Shown in pieces: positions 1-6,677 of a stretch of 9,819 nt of DNA. The stretch's first letter is position 1; each line of letters opens with the position of its first letter. The notes beneath the pieces were generated by a model. The model was not told the DNA's origin. It searched no databases and saw nothing but the letters and a program-made list of their open reading frames with translations. Source of the stretch: DATKCN01 sp035513175 (GTDB lineage Bacteria; Chloroflexota; Chloroflexia; Thermomicrobiales; CFX8); contig DATKCN010000365.1 of NCBI GenBank assembly GCA_035513175.1, positions 1 to 9,819 on the forward strand. The letters are read 5' to 3'. Both the position numbers and the translations under genes were made by a program.

Positions 1-235
1 GGTAGCGCACGCTGAAGACCAGCACGACGAAGAACGCGATGAACGTCATCCACGCCGCCGGAACGTGGACGTACATGATCTTCTGCAGATGCCCCATGTC
101 GGCGTCGGGGGGCGACGTCAGGATGGCGTGCGCCTGAGCCGCGAGCACGGCGCTGAAACCCGCCAGCGCCAGCCATCTACTCGTGCGTGGCGGGCGCGCG
201 GCGCGTGGATCGTGACTCGGATCGGAGGCAGGCAT
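1..235 (-). CDS. ccmC: Cytochrome c biogenesis haem-handling membrane protein CcmC, N-terminal part
   Basis: Partial gene: the start codon is at 235-233 and the reading frame runs off the left edge, leaving about 78 residues. Seen: a basic, Pro/Arg-rich N-terminus, a first hydrophobic segment (about residues 21-41), then the motif KIMYVHVPAAWMTF, followed by the start of a second membrane helix (FIAFFVVLVFSV). The YVHVPAAW motif is characteristic of the CcmC/CcmF/CcsA haem-handling family, and the position right after ccmB points to CcmC. CcmC presents haem to the chaperone CcmE on the periplasmic side during c-type cytochrome maturation. The conserved tryptophan-rich haem-binding loop lies outside the window and cannot be checked. 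A purine-rich GAAGG lies about 7 bases upstream of the ATG, between ccmB and ccmC, and supports this start. Confidence 0.88.
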   Translation of the reverse strand, partial: MPASDPSHDPRAARPPRTSRWLALAGFSAVLAAQAHAILTSPPDADMGHLQKIMYVHVPAAWMTFIAFFVVLVFSVRY

Positions 236-245
236 CAATAAACCT

Positions 246-932
246 TCAGGCTTCAATGACGTGTTCGAACGCAATGAACGTGGCAATCAGAAAGATCAGG
301 TCGTACGCGGCGAGTAGGCGAATCCAGGCGCCCGCTTCATGCATCAGGTCCGCGCCCAGCAGCGCCTTCGACGCCGTCGTCGCCGCCAGCAGCACCGGCA
401 CCAGCATCGGAAAAAGCAGGAGCGGAAGCAAGACTTCCCGGGCGCGACTGCGGCTCGCCATCGACGCGTAGAACGTGCCCAGCACCACCAGGCCCACGAC
501 GCCCAACGCGAGGACGCCAAGCAGCGAGGGCCACCCATCCGGAATTTGAACGCCGAACAACACGACGCCCGCGGCGACGACGATCGACACCATTAGCGTC
601 ACGAACATTAGGTTGCCGAGCAGTTTTCCGGCAAAGATCGTCCAGCGCGGCCCGGGATACTGTAGCAGCGGTTCGAGTGCGCCGCTCTCGAGTTCGACCT
701 GGAACGACCGGTTGAACGCGAGCACGCCGGAGAAGAGGGTGGCGAGCCACACCGCCCCGACCGCCGCGTTGCGCAACGCCTGTGTATCAGGACCGAGAGC
801 CAGCCCGAGAAGAATGAGGATCGTCACGCCGAGCGCCGCCACACCGTTGAAACCAGCTTTGGCACGGAGCTCCGTGGTGAGGTCCTTTCTCGCGATGGCA
901 CGCACCCGCCGCCAGTCGTCTCGCCACGCCAT
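246..932 (-). CDS. ccmB: Haem exporter membrane subunit CcmB
   Basis: Predicted 228-residue integral membrane protein, close to the usual CcmB length (about 220). Seen: an N-terminal RKDLTTELRAK stretch typical of CcmB, then about six hydrophobic segments (roughly residues 30-48, 56-73, 103-127, 136-156, 169-185 and 205-222). The loop SFQVELESGALEPLLQYPG and the segment REVLLPLLLFPMLVPVLLAA are both well-conserved CcmB signatures. Family knowledge: CcmB is the permease partner of the ATPase CcmA, and with CcmC it releases holo-CcmE so that haem can be attached to apocytochrome c. The start codon overlaps the ccmA stop by one base (TGATG), which implies translational coupling, with GGGA about 10 bases upstream. 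It ends 10 bases before ccmC. No damage is visible. Confidence 0.93.
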   Translation of the reverse strand: MAWRDDWRRVRAIARKDLTTELRAKAGFNGVAALGVTILILLGLALGPDTQALRNAAVGAVWLATLFSGVLAFNRSFQVELESGALEPLLQYPGPRWTIFAGKLLGNLMFVTLMVSIVVAAGVVLFGVQIPDGWPSLLGVLALGVVGLVVLGTFYASMASRSRAREVLLPLLLFPMLVPVLLAATTASKALLGADLMHEAGAWIRLLAAYDLIFLIATFIAFEHVIEA

Positions 933-1636
933 CAGCGCGTTCCCGGGATCGGGGCCGCGCGGTCATGACCGGCGCGTTCCGGGTGCGTGGTGTCGATACG
1001 CCCTTCGGCAAGGGTGAGTGTCCGATCGAGCATCGCTTTGGCGGGGGCCAGCTCGTGCAGGGCCACGAGCGCCGCGCCTCCGGAGCGCGCGATACCGGCG
1101 ATCGTGGAGTTCACGAGCTCCACGCCCTCGGCGTCGAGATTGCTGTACGGCTCGTCCAGCAGAAGAACCCGGGGACTTCGCAGGATGAGCCGCGCGAGCG
1201 CGAGCCGACGTTGCATCCCGGCTGAAAAACCCCGCACGCGGTCGCCTGCGACGCGAGTCAGTCCAACGCGCTCGAGGCTGGCGTCGGCCGCGGCGTACGG
1301 CAATCCCAGCATGTCCGCCGCGAACCACAGGTTCTCGCGTGCCGTCAGGTCGTCATACAGCCCGGGGGTATGCGCCAAGTATCCGACGTGACCGCGTACG
1401 CCGCTGGCGTCGCGCACCACGTCGAGCCCGTTGACGGCAACTGCGCCGGCGTTCGGCCTGAGCAGAGTCCCGATGATCCGGAGCACGGTGCTCTTTCCGC
1501 TTCCGTTCGGTCCCAGCAGCCCTATCACTTCGCCGCACCCCACTTCGAGCGACACTCCGCGCAGCACCCATCGGGTGCCGAAGCGTTTGCCAAGACCATT
1601 GATGTGGATCGCTCGATCGGGCTGGCCATTGGACAT
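932..1636 (-). CDS. ccmA: Haem exporter ATP-binding subunit CcmA
   Basis: ABC ATPase of 234 residues from the ATG at 1636-1634. Seen: Walker A GPNGSGKST (about 42-50), VGYLAHTPGLYDDLTAREN (about 84-102; His stands at the Q-loop position, as is common in CcmA), signature FSAGMQRRLALAR (137-149), Walker B VLLLDEP (157-163) and switch histidine in ALHE (about H194). The YDDLTARENL stretch is typical of CcmA rather than of generic exporters. It powers CcmB in the cytochrome c maturation system. The open frame extends upstream to a TTG at 1699 (255 residues), but the extra residues are basic, unlike CcmA N-termini, and neither start has a clear ribosome binding site. I chose the ATG because it sits just before the first beta strand (AIHINGLGKRF). 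First gene of the ccmABC transcription unit. Confidence 0.92.
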   Translation of the reverse strand: MSNGQPDRAIHINGLGKRFGTRWVLRGVSLEVGCGEVIGLLGPNGSGKSTVLRIIGTLLRPNAGAVAVNGLDVVRDASGVRGHVGYLAHTPGLYDDLTARENLWFAADMLGLPYAAADASLERVGLTRVAGDRVRGFSAGMQRRLALARLILRSPRVLLLDEPYSNLDAEGVELVNSTIAGIARSGGAALVALHELAPAKAMLDRTLTLAEGRIDTTHPERAGHDRAAPIPGTR

Positions 1637-1997
1637 CGGACGAAGCTTGGGGCGGAGGTGGCGCGCAATTTCGCGCACGATTGGAACGCCCGAACGCAAG
1701 CGCGGTCACGCTGTCGGCGTCGGCCCCTGAGCGATATGGCCGAGCTACTCCTGATACAATAATAGCCCGATTGCGCTACCGGCCGCATTAGCGGCGAGCG
1801 AACGCAAAGTCGCTTCTCCGAACGACTTCCGGCGTCAGCGTTTCCCTGAGAGCCGGTCGGAGATTGACCGCGAATCAATCAGGCAATGTCGGTCGAGCGC
1901 CAGCCACAGTTCCCGACAGAGCCGCATCGCGCCCGAACGTAGAATCAGCGCACGATGACAACGCTCGATATGCGAGCGCCATTTAGCCGGAGACACG
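1637..1997. other. Divergent intergenic region between ccmA and the yceI-like gene
   Basis: About 360 bases with no convincing gene; the open frames here are short and resemble nothing. It should hold the promoters of ccmABC (leftward) and of the yceI/barrel pair (rightward). Weak rightward -35 candidate TTGACC at 1864-1869, without a good -10 at the right distance. Leftward TATTAT at 1764-1759 could be a -10 but lacks a -35. Inverted repeats visible: AAGTCG (1807-1812) with CGACTT (1823-1828), GATTG (1862-1866) with CAATC (1876-1880), and the one at 1962-1978 listed separately. Part of the right end of this region (1637-1699) may be ccmA coding sequence if its TTG start is used. Confidence 0.5.
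1962..1978 (+). promoter_or_regulatory. Inverted repeat just upstream of the yceI-like gene
   Basis: Perfect 6-base arms CGCTCG and CGAGCG separated by ATATG, ending 19 bases before the ATG at 1998 and about 9 bases before the GGAGA ribosome binding site. It could be a repressor operator or a 5'-UTR hairpin that affects translation or stability. No known binding motif is recognised, and six-base arms in GC-rich DNA can arise by chance. Confidence 0.3.
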
Positions 1998-2645
1998 ATG
2001 CACCGCACGCAATTGCTCGCTTTGACTGCGGCACTGACCGCCGCACTGACCGCTTCGCTCGCACCGCAGGTTGACGCGCAGACCATGATGACCGTTCGGC
2101 CGGAGAGTAAGCTGACGCTCACGGGCAGCTCGAACGTCCACGACTGGTCGTGCAAGAGCACGTCATTCCTGGCCACCATCGAGCTCGACTCCAACTACGC
2201 GACCCTGCCGCTCACGGAAGTAAGGAAGCCGATCAGCAAGGTCGTCGTGAACGTGCCGGTCAAGACGCTCAAATGCGGCAATGGGAAGATGGACGCGAAC
2301 ATGTACAAAGCGCTCCGCGCTCAGGAGTTCACGGAGATCCGCTACGCGCTCGACACCTACGCGATTGATGCGGGCAGCGTGACCGCGGACGGCTTCGCTG
2401 CACTCACAAAAGGCGACCTGACCGTCGCGGGTCAAACTGTCAAGGTCGAGATCCCGATCACGGCACTGCGCAGCGCGGGCGGCGCCATGAAGGGCGAAGG
2501 CACGCTCAAGATGCGGATGACCGATTTCGGCATCAAGCCGCCGGTCGCGCTGCTGGGAACACTGCGGACCAGGAACGAGATCGAGATCAAGTTCGAGGTC
2601 CAGCTGGAAAGGGCCGTCGTGGTTGCGCTCACACAGCCGCGGTAG
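1998..2645 (+). CDS. Exported YceI-family protein
   Basis: Predicted 215-residue secreted protein. Seen: a signal peptide (residues 1 to about 28, hydrophobic core built of an ALTA repeat, likely cleaved near VDA-Q). The mature part carries YceI-like features: LTGSSNVHDWSC (about 41-52), the GKMDANMYKALRAQEFTEIRY region (97-116), and a C-terminal MTDFGIKPPVALLGTLRTRNEI stretch of alternating hydrophobic residues. Family knowledge: YceI-like proteins are periplasmic beta-barrels (lipocalin-like fold) that bind isoprenoid or amphipathic ligands; precise physiological roles are mostly unknown. Two cysteines (about C52 and C93) could form a disulfide. A GGAGA ribosome binding site lies 6 bases upstream. 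The barrel gene follows after 42 bases on the same strand, so the two are probably co-transcribed. Confidence 0.85.
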   Translation: MHRTQLLALTAALTAALTASLAPQVDAQTMMTVRPESKLTLTGSSNVHDWSCKSTSFLATIELDSNYATLPLTEVRKPISKVVVNVPVKTLKCGNGKMDANMYKALRAQEFTEIRYALDTYAIDAGSVTADGFAALTKGDLTVAGQTVKVEIPITALRSAGGAMKGEGTLKMRMTDFGIKPPVALLGTLRTRNEIEIKFEVQLERAVVVALTQPR

Positions 2646-2687
2646 ACGGAATCGCACACCAACCGATTACACCAACTCGAGGGAGAT

Positions 2688-4118
2688 ATGAACACCACCA
2701 TCAGGACACTCGCGGCGGCGCTGGCGGTTCCATTCGCGCTCGCGTCCGCACAGCAGCAAGTCGCTAGCGTCGATCACGCTTGCTGCAAGACGAAGGCTGA
2801 CAGCGTTGCGCACGCGTCGCACGCCACCAAGGCGGGCTTGGACTCCGCCGCCGGCGCGGTCGCCCTGTGGAGCCTTCTGCCGCCGATTCAAATGCAGAAT
2901 TTCCGGCCCGCCGACCAGCGCGGCGTCAACGTATTCGAGTCGCCAAAGGAATCCGGTATCCCGTTCACGGGCTTCAGGATCAGCTGGGGCGCGGCCTTCC
3001 GGCAGCAGTTTCAGGGGCTGGAGCACAAGAACACGGCGACCCCCGTGATGTCCGGCTCGACGAACGTCAACCAGCTGATCGACATCGGCCGCGGATTCAA
3101 CTTGGCCGACGCGAATCTGAGTCTGAACATGCAGGTCGCCGACGGCATCCGCGTGCACCTGTCCACCTACCTCTCCTCGAAACACCACCAGGATGCCTGG
3201 GTCAAGGATGGGTACTTCCTCATGGACAAGTCGCCGATCGATCACCCGCTCCTCAACACGATCATGAAGTACACGACCGTCAAGATGGGTCACTACGAGA
3301 CCAATTTCGGCGACCAGCACTTTCGCCGCAGCGACAACGGCAACGGCATGCACAACGCGTTCGTCGGCAACCTGATCATCGATGCCTTCACGACGGAAGT
3401 CGGAGGCGAAGCGTACTTCCGCAATAAGGGCATCATCGCCATGGCCGGCCTCAACAGCGGCACGATCAACGGCGGCGTCACCGCGCCCGACAGACGGTCG
3501 AACGCGTATCTCGGCAAGCTTGGCTACGACAAGCAGCTCACCGGCGACCTACGCCTGCGGCTGATGGGCTCGTACTACAAGAACGACAAGTCCACGAGCA
3601 ACACGCTGCTCACGGGCGACCGCGCCGGTCATGGTTATGACCTGGTGATGGAGAACACCGCGGCGTCGCTCACCTCGCAGGCGTGGTCCGGCCAGATGCG
3701 CTCGATGGGCTTTTCCAACACGATACGCGCGTATGCGGTGAATCCCTTCGTGAAATGGAACGGCGTCGAGTTCTTCGGCACCTACGACAATTTCAAGGGC
3801 AAGTCGCTCTCGGAGCCGTCGTGGCGCTCGTGGACGCAGCAGGCCGGCGAAGTGATTTACCGCTTCTGGGACGAGAAGATGTTCGTGGGCGGCCGCGGCA
3901 ACACCGCGAAGGGCGCGCTTCTCAACACCGCCGCGATCACGTACACCGGCGACGTGAGCATCGACCGCAACGCGCTGAGCGCCGGCTGGTTCGTGACGCC
4001 CGCGCTGCTCATGAAGGGCGAGTACATGCAGCAGAAGTACCACCGGTTCCCGGCGCGGGACATCCGGAGCGGAGGAAAGATCCAGGGCTTCGTGGTCGAA
4101 GGCGTCGTGAGCTTCTAA
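2688..4118 (+). CDS. Putative outer-membrane beta-barrel (porin-like) protein
   Basis: Predicted 476-residue exported protein of no family I can name. Seen: a signal peptide (residues 1-21, cleavage after ASA), then a short Cys/His-containing stretch (H30, C32, C33, H42, H45). A long body follows with alternating hydrophobic and polar residues, many Gly and aromatic residues and short strand-like units (for example VKMGHYETNFG, LRLRLMGSYYKND, VEFFGTYDNFKGK, LMKGEYMQQKYHRF). The protein ends in VVEGVVSF; a terminal Phe is the classical signal for BAM-dependent outer-membrane insertion. A strong GAGGGAG ribosome binding site lies 4 bases before the ATG. No plug domain, TonB box or CxxCH haem motif is seen. 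Best reading: a porin or channel of the outer membrane working with the YceI-like protein encoded just upstream. Substrate unknown. Confidence 0.72.
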   Translation: MNTTIRTLAAALAVPFALASAQQQVASVDHACCKTKADSVAHASHATKAGLDSAAGAVALWSLLPPIQMQNFRPADQRGVNVFESPKESGIPFTGFRISWGAAFRQQFQGLEHKNTATPVMSGSTNVNQLIDIGRGFNLADANLSLNMQVADGIRVHLSTYLSSKHHQDAWVKDGYFLMDKSPIDHPLLNTIMKYTTVKMGHYETNFGDQHFRRSDNGNGMHNAFVGNLIIDAFTTEVGGEAYFRNKGIIAMAGLNSGTINGGVTAPDRRSNAYLGKLGYDKQLTGDLRLRLMGSYYKNDKSTSNTLLTGDRAGHGYDLVMENTAASLTSQAWSGQMRSMGFSNTIRAYAVNPFVKWNGVEFFGTYDNFKGKSLSEPSWRSWTQQAGEVIYRFWDEKMFVGGRGNTAKGALLNTAAITYTGDVSIDRNALSAGWFVTPALLMKGEYMQQKYHRFPARDIRSGGKIQGFVVEGVVSF

Positions 4119-4127
4119 CGCTCCACA

Positions 4128-4200
4128 GACCTGACGGGTCCCCTTCGAGGACAGGTCGTCCTGATACGAGCCCACGGCAGTGAGCCGGTGGGCTCACTGC
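4128..4200 (+). terminator. Stem-loop terminator candidate after the barrel gene
   Basis: Two inverted repeats follow the barrel stop codon. The first is imperfect: GACCTG (4128-4133) with CAGGTC (4152-4157). The second is a perfect 10-base stem, GCAGTGAGCC (4177-4186) with GGCTCACTGC (4191-4200), loop GGTG, followed on the plus strand by only TTT. The second stem is long and GC-rich enough to stop transcription, but the short T-run makes intrinsic termination uncertain. It overlaps the kinase-gene relic on the minus strand. Confidence 0.45.
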
Positions 4201-4241
4201 TTTGCGGTCGGGAGGATGAAGAACGTCGACCCGGTCGACGA
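4194..4241 (-). pseudogene. Relic of the 3' end of a histidine-kinase gene
   Basis: Read on the minus strand this encodes GSTFFILPTAKQ followed by TGA, matching the last residues of the intact kinase at 6654-7772 (GSTFYFTLPIAKQ, TGA). At DNA level 4184-4233 aligns with 6644-6696 at 44 of 50 bases by hand count, with one 3-base gap that keeps the frame. The match continues about 10 bases past the stop codon, so it is a shared piece of DNA rather than only a conserved protein end. The frame is closed by a stop at 4244-4242, and the similarity stops at about 4233. The two copies are direct repeats that flank the hybrid kinase gene. Too short to be functional. Confidence 0.6.
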
Positions 4242-4378
4242 TCAGAAGCCGTTCGACCCGGCTTGGCAGCGCCTTGACCGTTCGGTCGTCTTTTCTCCTA
4301 CAAAAAAGCAGGGTTTCGGACACAGGGTCGCGGCATCACGCCGATATAGGAAATCGCGCTGGAACCGTTCATTAGGGC
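4242..4378. promoter_or_regulatory. Upstream region of the hybrid kinase gene
   Basis: Non-coding. Contains TTGACC (4274-4279) as a possible -35 with TACAAA (4299-4304) 19 bases on, a suboptimal spacing. A second possible -10, TATAGG (4345-4350), lies 28 bases before the ATG. GACCG-TT-CGGTC (4276-4287) is a palindrome overlapping the -35 candidate and could be an operator; it is followed by GTCTTTTCT, so a weak terminator is the other reading. None of these is strong. Confidence 0.25.
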
Positions 4379-6637
4379 ATGACAACATCAACCATGAGCC
4401 TGGACAAGGACCTCCTGACGCAGGCGCAGGAACTCGTTCACGTTGGGACGTGGATGTGGGACGTGCAATCCGACATGGTCCTCTTGTCCGACGAGTTGTT
4501 TCGGCTCTTCGGGCTCGAGCCCCAGTCGATCGAACTGGACTTCGGAACGTTTCTATCTTTCGTCCACCCTGACGACAGGGAGCGCGTCACGGGCGTCGTT
4601 CAGAAGGCGATGACCGAGCGCAGTTCCTACCATTTCGACCACAGGATCATCACTCCGGCTGGCCAAGTGCGCGTACTGCACGAGCGTGGCTTTGTCAGCT
4701 GTGACGAGACCGGCGCAGTCACGCGACTGATCGGTACTGGCATGGATGTCACGGAACGCGCGCGCGAGCAGGCAGCGTTGCGCGACAGCGAGGCAAAGTT
4801 CCGCTCGGTGTTCGAGCAGTCGGCCGTCGGAATCGCGCTCGCGGATGCCGATAAACGCTTCGTGCGCGTGAACGCGTCGTTCGCAGGAATGGTTGGCCGC
4901 TCTCCCGAGCAGCTCGTCGGAATGACGATCCTCGACATCACGCATCCGGACGACGTGGCTCGCACCGGCGCGCTGCTGCGGAATCCCGAGGCGCAAAGCC
5001 GGTCGGTGACGTACGAGAAGCGTTACCTGTGTCCCGACGGCCGCATCGTCTGGGGCCGCGCCTCCGTGACTCGCCTGCGTCACGACGACGGCACGCTCAA
5101 CGGCTACATGGGCGTCGTAGAAGACATCACGGAGCACAAGCGAGCGACCGAGACCCTCGAACGCCAAACAGAACTGCTCCGGAGCATCATGGACAATCTC
5201 CCCGTGATGGTGGCTCTGTTCGATGCGGCGGGGTCCGCGATCTACCTCAACAAGGAATGGCAGCGCGTGTTCGGCTGGACGCTCGAGGAAGCGCAATCCA
5301 TCGATGTCTTTACGGCCGTCTATCCGGATCGCGAAGCGCGGGAGCGTGTCCGCGACGCCGTCGTCAACGGTAAGGGGTGGACCGACTTCGAGCCCGTGAG
5401 CCGCGACGGCAAGCCAATCCCCAGCAGTTGGGCGTGCATCAACCTTTCGGACGGCACGCGACTCACCATCGGTAAGGACACCAGTGAACGCAAGACGATG
5501 GAACAACGCCTCGTGCAATCCCAGCGGATGGAAGCGCTCGGCCAGCTTGCCGGCGGCGTCGCGCACGACTTCAACAACATCCTCACGGTCATCACGGCGT
5601 ACGCCACTTTCGTCCAGGACGCGGTCGGCGACAAGCCGGGCGTGCTCGAGGACGTCAACGAGATCCAGGCGGCGTCCCGTCGCGCTGAGGGGCTGACGCG
5701 GCAGTTGCTGGCTTTCAGCCGCCGGCAGATGCTCAAGCCGGAAGTCGTAGACGTGAATCTGGCCGTTCAAACGCTCTCCAAGACCCTGAACCGGCTCATC
5801 GGAGAGAACATCCAGCTCGCGATCGTGCCCGCGGCAACCGTGTCCACGGTCGAGGTGGACGTTCACCAGCTCGAGCAGGTGCTGCTCAACCTCGTCGTCA
5901 ACGCGCGCGACGCGATTCAGGAGACCGGCACGATCACGATGGAGACGGGGAACGCATCGCGCGACGAACCGAGGCGGCGCGACTATGTCGTCATCAGCGT
6001 CTCGGACGACGGAGCCGGCATTCCGCCGTCGGCACGCGACCGGATCTTCGAGCCGTTCTTCACCACCAAGCCCGTGGGCAAAGGCACCGGCCTTGGTCTC
6101 GCGACGGTCCTTGGCATCGTGGAACAGAGCGACGGTCTCATCGAAGTGGACAGCACCCCTGGTAGCGGCACGACATTTCGCATCTTCCTTCCCGCGGTCG
6201 CGGCGCGCCCTCTTCCAACGGTGGCGGGCGATGCAGCGGAGGATCTCCGGGGCACGGAGACCGTGCTCCTCGTCGAAGACGAGGCAAGCGTGCGCGCGAT
6301 CGCGCGCCGGGTGCTGACCAGACTCGGCTACACGGTGCTCGAGGCACGTCATGGAGCCGACGCGGTGACCGTCAGCGAGAGCCACGTTGGACCGATACAT
6401 CTCCTCATCACGGACGTCGTGATGCCGGAGATGGGTGGCCGGGAACTGTCGGGCATCATGCGGCAAAAGCGGCCAGGGCTGCCGATTCTCTACATGTCGG
6501 GCTACACTGACGACGAGCTCCTGCGACGCGGCATTCTCGAGACGGGCGCGCAGCTTCTGAGAAAGCCATTTCGCCCGAACGAGTTCGTGCGAGTTGTGAG
6601 GCAGCTCATCTCCGGAGGACAGGGCAGAGCCGCCTGA
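4379..6637 (+). CDS. Soluble hybrid histidine kinase, PAS-PAS-PAS-HisKA-HATPase-REC
   Basis: Predicted 752-residue cytoplasmic sensor kinase with a fused receiver; no membrane segment is visible. Domains: PAS1 about 20-128 (ends GMDVTERAREQ), PAS2 about 135-254 (ends VVEDITEHKR), PAS3 about 262-372 (ends GKDTSERK), each closing with the D-T/I-S/T-E-R/H linker typical of PAS kinases. HisKA follows with GQLAGGVAHDFNN (phosphoacceptor H396). HATPase_c has N-box LLNLVVNARDA (N508), G1 DDGAGIP, F-box IFEPFFTTK and G2 GTGLGLATVLG. The receiver (about 632-748) has acidic residues in VEDE, phosphoacceptor D679 (ITDVVMPEM) and lysine K729 (RKPF). All catalytic residues look intact. There is no output domain, so phosphate is probably passed to another regulator. 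Start: ATG at 4379, with AGGG close upstream; ATG 4394 is an alternative. It ends 16 bases from the end of the convergent kinase gene. Confidence 0.93.
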   Translation: MTTSTMSLDKDLLTQAQELVHVGTWMWDVQSDMVLLSDELFRLFGLEPQSIELDFGTFLSFVHPDDRERVTGVVQKAMTERSSYHFDHRIITPAGQVRVLHERGFVSCDETGAVTRLIGTGMDVTERAREQAALRDSEAKFRSVFEQSAVGIALADADKRFVRVNASFAGMVGRSPEQLVGMTILDITHPDDVARTGALLRNPEAQSRSVTYEKRYLCPDGRIVWGRASVTRLRHDDGTLNGYMGVVEDITEHKRATETLERQTELLRSIMDNLPVMVALFDAAGSAIYLNKEWQRVFGWTLEEAQSIDVFTAVYPDREARERVRDAVVNGKGWTDFEPVSRDGKPIPSSWACINLSDGTRLTIGKDTSERKTMEQRLVQSQRMEALGQLAGGVAHDFNNILTVITAYATFVQDAVGDKPGVLEDVNEIQAASRRAEGLTRQLLAFSRRQMLKPEVVDVNLAVQTLSKTLNRLIGENIQLAIVPAATVSTVEVDVHQLEQVLLNLVVNARDAIQETGTITMETGNASRDEPRRRDYVVISVSDDGAGIPPSARDRIFEPFFTTKPVGKGTGLGLATVLGIVEQSDGLIEVDSTPGSGTTFRIFLPAVAARPLPTVAGDAAEDLRGTETVLLVEDEASVRAIARRVLTRLGYTVLEARHGADAVTVSESHVGPIHLLITDVVMPEMGGRELSGIMRQKRPGLPILYMSGYTDDELLRRGILETGAQLLRKPFRPNEFVRVVRQLISGGQGRAA

Positions 6638-6677
6638 CGCTGGGCCGGTGGACTCACTGCTTTGCGATCGGCAGCGT
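6637..6677. terminator. Weak stem between two convergent kinase genes
   Basis: ACGCTG (6637-6642) pairs with CAGCGT (6672-6677), and CCG/CGG extends the stem after a two-base bulge, giving a loop of about 21 bases. It overlaps the ends of both genes and has only TTT in the loop region. It could act as a shared terminator, but the evidence is thin. Confidence 0.2.

Noticed and set aside
1525..2194. Minus-strand open frames across the ccmA-yceI intergenic region
   Set aside because: No ribosome binding sites, no recognisable protein features, and they overlap ccmA or the yceI-like gene antisense.
4180..4572. Plus-strand open frame of 130 codons starting before the hybrid kinase
   Set aside because: It covers the kinase relic and hairpin, overlaps the kinase start in another frame, and its product shows no domain or signal.
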